A stretch of DNA of 9,559 bases, from positions 1-9,559 of the forward strand of contig CANCGU010000090.1 of assembly GCA_947377705.1 (NCBI GenBank). The letters run 5' to 3'. Under the pieces are notes generated by a model, which saw only the letters and a list, made by a program, of their open reading frames with translations, ran no database searches and had not been told where the DNA came from. This document shows, piece by piece, positions 7,137 to 9,559 of the stretch. The position numbers and the translations under genes are program-made. The stretch is from Comamonadaceae bacterium (GTDB taxonomy: Bacteria; Pseudomonadota; Gammaproteobacteria; Burkholderiales; Burkholderiaceae). Numbering within the stretch: position 1 is the first letter of the stretch; every line of letters begins with the position of its first letter.

Positions 7137-7140
7137 AGGA
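7137..7140 (+). promoter_or_regulatory. Shine-Dalgarno of the H-NS gene
   Basis: AGGA seven bases before the ATG at 7148-7150. It fixes the start of the H-NS-family gene. Confidence 0.65.
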
Positions 7141-7147
7141 ATATCTC

Positions 7148-7519
7148 ATGGCACGTACGACCGTTGCAAATCAACTCGCCGCTATTCGTAAACAGCGCGA
7201 ACTTTTGGATAAAAAAGAACAGGCTTTGAAATCAAAGTCAAACGACAAAATCTTAGCCAAAATCGTCATGTTGGCTAAAGACGCTGGTTTGACAGCGGCC
7301 GACATTACGAAGGCACTGAGCTCTGCCAAGCCAGGTAAAGCGGCCAAGGTCGCCAAAAAAGGCGGCTTGGCAGGCAAAAAAGTGGCACCTAAATATCGCA
7401 ATCCAGCCAATCCAGAACAAACTTGGACTGGTCGCGGCGTGTCCCCAACTTGGGTACAGGCCTTGAAGACGGCTGGCACATTGAATTCAGCGTTGATTGT
7501 TCAACCTGCTGTTGCTTAA
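7148..7519 (+). CDS. H-NS family nucleoid-associated protein
   Basis: A 123-residue protein with H-NS architecture. An N-terminal charged helix (about 6-45, with KQRELLDKKEQALKSK) suits oligomerisation. A flexible linker rich in Lys, Ala and Gly follows (about 55-79), then the C-terminal DNA-binding domain PKYRNPANPEQTWTGRGVSP (81-100) and TWVQAL (101-106). Such proteins bind AT-rich DNA through the minor groove and silence transcription. The loop reads R96-G97-V98 where E. coli H-NS has QGR, so the second arginine of the groove-reading motif is replaced by valine. It lies just downstream of HU but is separated from it by a terminator. The small exported-protein gene begins 28 bases after the stop with no terminator between, so the two may share a transcript. 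Confidence 0.88.
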   Translation: MARTTVANQLAAIRKQRELLDKKEQALKSKSNDKILAKIVMLAKDAGLTAADITKALSSAKPGKAAKVAKKGGLAGKKVAPKYRNPANPEQTWTGRGVSPTWVQALKTAGTLNSALIVQPAVA

Positions 7520-7547
7520 TCTACGAACCGATGGCCGAGCCTAAATC

Positions 7548-7874
7548 ATGAGTCGTTTTAAATACTTTATTTTTGTCTTGGCATGGTTTGGTTTTGCTGC
7601 TTTGGCCAAACCGATCGGCAACTATCCATCCATCCATTTGAGTGAGCTGCCAGATTCTTTGCGGTCTGTTTGGAAAGAGCTCAAGCCCGAAATGAATGAA
7701 ATGAGCCACTGCGCAGCCGCTTTTGACAGCCACTCGGATGGTGAAAAAATGGCGTTCCGATGCTCAATTCATATCAAAATGTCGGCAGAAGGTGAACGCC
7801 GTGCCATGCGTTACTGCGAAGAAAAACGCGCTGAAAAAGGCATCAAAATGCCCTGCAAATTGGTTGAAGAGTAA
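7548..7874 (+). CDS. Small exported protein with four cysteines, unknown function
   Basis: A 108-residue protein I do not recognise. It opens with a clear Sec signal peptide: basic MSRFK, a hydrophobic core FIFVLAWFGFAA (7-18) and an ALA site ending at residue 20, so cleavage before K21 is likely. The mature part of about 88 residues is rich in charged residues and has four cysteines (C55, C72, C90, C103), which could form two disulfides in the periplasm. The C-terminal half looks helical (SAEGERRAMRYCEEKRAEKG, 79-98). There is no lipobox. The start has only a weak GAG upstream. It is probably cotranscribed with the H-NS gene. The signal peptide and the even cysteine count argue for a real gene. 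Confidence 0.72.
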   Translation: MSRFKYFIFVLAWFGFAALAKPIGNYPSIHLSELPDSLRSVWKELKPEMNEMSHCAAAFDSHSDGEKMAFRCSIHIKMSAEGERRAMRYCEEKRAEKGIKMPCKLVEE

Positions 7875-7893
7875 ACATATGCAGCGCTGGTAC

Positions 7894-8295
7894 TCAGCGG
7901 ATCAAATTTAATTTGTGCATGATTTGCTGCGTTGCCTGAATAATTGGCATGGCCGCATCTGCCAATAAAGCTGCATCGCTCGATTGGTGCGCCCATTGGT
8001 CTGCGCGATCGAGTATCAAATAAAAATCGCTCATATCACCGATTTCAAAAAACTCGTCTTTGGCTTTCATGATTTCAAGCAAGGTGATATAGCCTAAAAA
8101 ATATAAGGCAAACATCAAAGAGATGGAAGCATTTTGAGATAACTCATGCATGTCCACCATCTCTGCAAACATTTCACGAATCGTATCGATCGTGACAATT
8201 TCATTTGGGTCAAATTTAAATTCTGCTTTGAAGCAATCGCAGGCAATATCCCATTGCTGAATGCTGTCGGTATAGGGTTTGTCTAAATCGTGCAT
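7894..8295 (-). CDS. Hypothetical 133-residue protein downstream of ispB
   Basis: I do not recognise this protein. It begins MHDLDKPYTDSIQQWDIACD, is acidic overall and looks mostly helical. A hydrophobic stretch near residues 57-76 (ASISLMFALYFLGYITLLEI) could be a buried helix or a membrane segment, and a second amphipathic part is near 105-130. The frame continues upstream to 8472 but there overlaps ispB, so I take the first ATG after the ispB stop (8293-8295). A weak TGGG lies six bases before it. The start is 16 bases after the ispB stop on the same strand, so it is likely cotranscribed with ispB. It converges on the exported-protein gene with 19 bases between the stops. Function unknown; a role in quinone metabolism would be speculation from position only. 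Confidence 0.65.
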   Translation of the reverse strand: MHDLDKPYTDSIQQWDIACDCFKAEFKFDPNEIVTIDTIREMFAEMVDMHELSQNASISLMFALYFLGYITLLEIMKAKDEFFEIGDMSDFYLILDRADQWAHQSSDAALLADAAMPIIQATQQIMHKLNLIR

Positions 8296-8311
8296 TCGGT
8301 ACCCATGGTTG

Positions 8312-9286
8312 TTAGTTGCGGCGGTCCAGCAGTTGTGCCGCCAAGGCGTGCATAGCTTCGCGATAAGGCCCCTTGGGCAAAAGCTGCAGTGCGGCAATCG
8401 CTCGCTCGGCCTCTGCACTCGCGGCAGCTCGTGTGGCGGCCAGAGCGCCCGTGGTTCGGACAATCTCCACAATCTCGGTCAATGCGTCCATCTCACCATT
8501 CTCAATGGCACTTTGGATGGTTTGGCGTTGCTCGGGCGTGCCGCGCTGCATTGCAATGATGAGTGGCAAGGTGTTTTTACCCTCGCGCAAATCGTCGCCC
8601 AGATTTTTGCCCAGTTCTTTCGCGTCACCATCGTAGTCAAGCACATCATCGATCACTTGAAAGGCGGTGCCCAAGGCTTGGCCGTATTCGGCGCAGGCAG
8701 CTTCAACTTCCGGTGAGCTTTTGGCCAAGATGGCGGCTAAGCGGGTACTGGCTTCAAAAAGCTTGGCGGTTTTGGAGCGAATCACGCGCAAATAACCGGC
8801 TTCGTCCAGCGAGGCGTCGTGCATGTTCATAAGTTGAAGCACTTCGCCTTCGGCGATCACGTTGGTGGCCTCAGCCAGCACTTCCATGACACGCATTTCG
8901 CCCGAATCCACCATCATTTGGAATGCGCGGGAATATAAAAAGTCACCTACCAACACGCTGGCAGGATTGCCAAACGACTCATTGGCGGTAGGTCGACCAC
9001 GACGCAGCGTAGATTCGTCGACCACATCGTCGTGCAGCAAGGTAGCGGTGTGGATGAACTCCACCACGGCTGCCAAATTGTGGCGCTGTGCATCTGTGTA
9101 ACCCAAGGCGCCTGCCATGAGCAACAGCAGGGCGGGGCGAACGCGTTTGCCCCCTGCTGAAATGATGTACTGTGACACAGTGCCCACCAATGGCACGCCC
9201 GAATCCAAGCGTTGGGCGATGACGCGGTCAACTTCTGCCATGTCGGCAGCAATCAGGGCTAAGGGGTTGGTGGGTGTGGTGGACAA
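8312..9286 (-). CDS. ispB: IspB-type octaprenyl diphosphate synthase (polyprenyl synthetase)
   Basis: A 324-residue trans-prenyltransferase that elongates farnesyl diphosphate with isopentenyl diphosphate to make the ubiquinone side chain. From the chosen start, it shows GGKRVRPALLLL near 45-56, the first aspartate-rich motif LHDDVVDES (about 83-91, DDxxD), RRGRPTAN (94-101), GDFLYSRAF (114-122) and the second aspartate-rich motif QVIDDVLDYDGD (about 210-221). These match IspB and length is typical. The start is read as TTG (9284-9286), giving MSTTPTNPLALIAADM; the frame is open up to 9409, but that part crosses the promoter region and looks unlike the family. The alternative ATG at 9239-9241 would cost conserved N-terminal residues. 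Chain length (C8) is inferred from the family, not seen directly. Confidence 0.93.
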   Translation of the reverse strand: MSTTPTNPLALIAADMAEVDRVIAQRLDSGVPLVGTVSQYIISAGGKRVRPALLLLMAGALGYTDAQRHNLAAVVEFIHTATLLHDDVVDESTLRRGRPTANESFGNPASVLVGDFLYSRAFQMMVDSGEMRVMEVLAEATNVIAEGEVLQLMNMHDASLDEAGYLRVIRSKTAKLFEASTRLAAILAKSSPEVEAACAEYGQALGTAFQVIDDVLDYDGDAKELGKNLGDDLREGKNTLPLIIAMQRGTPEQRQTIQSAIENGEMDALTEIVEIVRTTGALAATRAAASAEAERAIAALQLLPKGPYREAMHALAAQLLDRRN

Positions 9287-9332
9287 AGCGTGGCTAGGAT
9301 AAAAGGGACGAAAAGCGTTGAAACGTCGCCAG

Positions 9333-9338
9333 ATTATA
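9333..9338 (-). promoter_or_regulatory. -10 element of the presumed ispB promoter
   Basis: A perfect TATAAT on the minus strand, 46 bases upstream of the TTG start of ispB. No good -35 is found at 16 to 18 bases, and it lacks the TG of an extended -10. It is well placed for ispB, so a promoter here is probable. Confidence 0.5.
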
Positions 9339-9364
9339 GGTATGGGCCACAGGCAGCCTTTCGC

Positions 9365-9373
9365 TGCTATAAT
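9365..9373 (+). promoter_or_regulatory. Extended -10 promoter of rplU
   Basis: TGCTATAAT: a perfect TATAAT at 9368-9373 with the TGn extension at 9365-9367. The -35 position 17 bases away is weak, which is usual for extended -10 promoters. Transcription would start near 9380, giving an untranslated leader of about 55 bases before the rplU ATG. Confidence 0.75.
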
Positions 9374-9423
9374 TTCGGGCTCTGCGGAAATCCGTCCGTA
9401 GATATCCACATAGATTCTTATCT

Positions 9424-9428
9424 AGAGG
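9424..9428 (+). promoter_or_regulatory. Shine-Dalgarno of rplU
   Basis: AGAGG six bases before the rplU ATG at 9435-9437. The first base is also the end of a short inverted repeat, TAGATA (9399-9404) with TATCTA (9419-9424). Confidence 0.7.
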
Positions 9429-9434
9429 TCTCAC

Positions 9435-9559
9435 ATGTACGCGGTCATAAAAACCGGCGGCAAACAGTATCGTGTTGCTGCTGGCGAAAAAATTAAAGTA
9501 GAACAGATTGCTGCGGACGTAGGCCAAGAGATTGTGATCGATCAAGTGTTGGCAGTCGG
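9435..9559 (+). CDS. rplU: Ribosomal protein L21, N-terminal part (3' truncated by window)
   Basis: The first 41 codons of rplU, cut by the window end. The opening [20 protein letters not shown] followed by KVEQI is the characteristic L21 N terminus; L21 is about 103 residues and binds 23S rRNA in the large subunit. In most bacteria rpmA (L27), often with the GTPase gene obgE, follows; these would be expected just beyond the window. It is preceded by a clear Shine-Dalgarno and an extended -10 promoter, and is divergent from ispB, an arrangement common in proteobacteria. Confidence 0.97.
   Translation, partial: MYAVIKTGGKQYRVAAGEKIKVEQIAADVGQEIVIDQVLAV

Noticed and set aside
8279..8716. 145-codon open frame on the plus strand
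   Set aside because: Antisense to ispB and to the start of the 133-residue gene; no ribosome site and no domain.
1..9559. CRISPR array, insertion sequence, integrase, toxin-antitoxin pair or defence island
   Set aside because: No spaced direct repeats, terminal inverted repeats, transposase or nuclease motifs were seen; almost all of the DNA is core genes in tight order.

Overview
The window is ordinary chromosomal core DNA of a betaproteobacterium, most likely of the Comamonadaceae (Limnohabitans/Rhodoferax-like). This is inferred from the look of the proteins (ArgJ, ZapD, H-NS, PilBCD and IspB all read as Burkholderiales types) and from gene order; no search was run. Coding density is very high, no stretch over 300 bases lacks a gene, and I see no insertion sequence, phage gene, tRNA, rRNA or CRISPR array.

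Layout. (1) 1-1666, plus strand: the 3' end of argJ (arginine biosynthesis), a DUF815/COG2607-type AAA+ ATPase whose start codon overlaps the argJ stop, and a MutT-like Nudix hydrolase. (2) 1680-6574, minus strand: a compact run transcribed as pilB, pilC, pilD, coaE, zapD, yacG. It covers type IV pilus or type II secretion-like assembly (motor ATPase, platform protein, prepilin peptidase), the last step of CoA synthesis, an FtsZ-bundling protein and a zinc-finger gyrase inhibitor. The pil-coaE-zapD-yacG-mutT neighbourhood is an old conserved arrangement, also found in parts in gammaproteobacteria. (3) 6762-7874, plus strand: the nucleoid proteins HU and H-NS, separated by a strong intrinsic terminator, then a small exported four-cysteine protein of unknown function. 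(4) 7894-9286, minus strand: ispB (octaprenyl diphosphate synthase, quinone side chain) and a 133-residue protein I do not recognise. (5) 9435-end, plus strand: the first 41 codons of rplU (ribosomal protein L21), divergent from ispB.

How the parts fit. The minus-strand run at 1680-6574 looks like one transcription unit: ATGA-type, 8-base or few-base junctions link pilB/pilC, pilC/pilD, pilD/coaE and zapD/yacG. PilD would mature prepilins that PilB and PilC assemble, but no pilin gene is present, so the substrate is encoded elsewhere. ispB and rplU share a 148-base divergent region with a consensus TATAAT on each strand.

I found no clearly new system. The observations most worth a second look are a PilB that lacks the usual N-terminal domain, two small unknown genes (the exported four-cysteine protein after H-NS and the 133-residue protein after ispB), the tight coupling of argJ to the uncharacterised ATPase, and the ispB/rplU divergent promoter pair.
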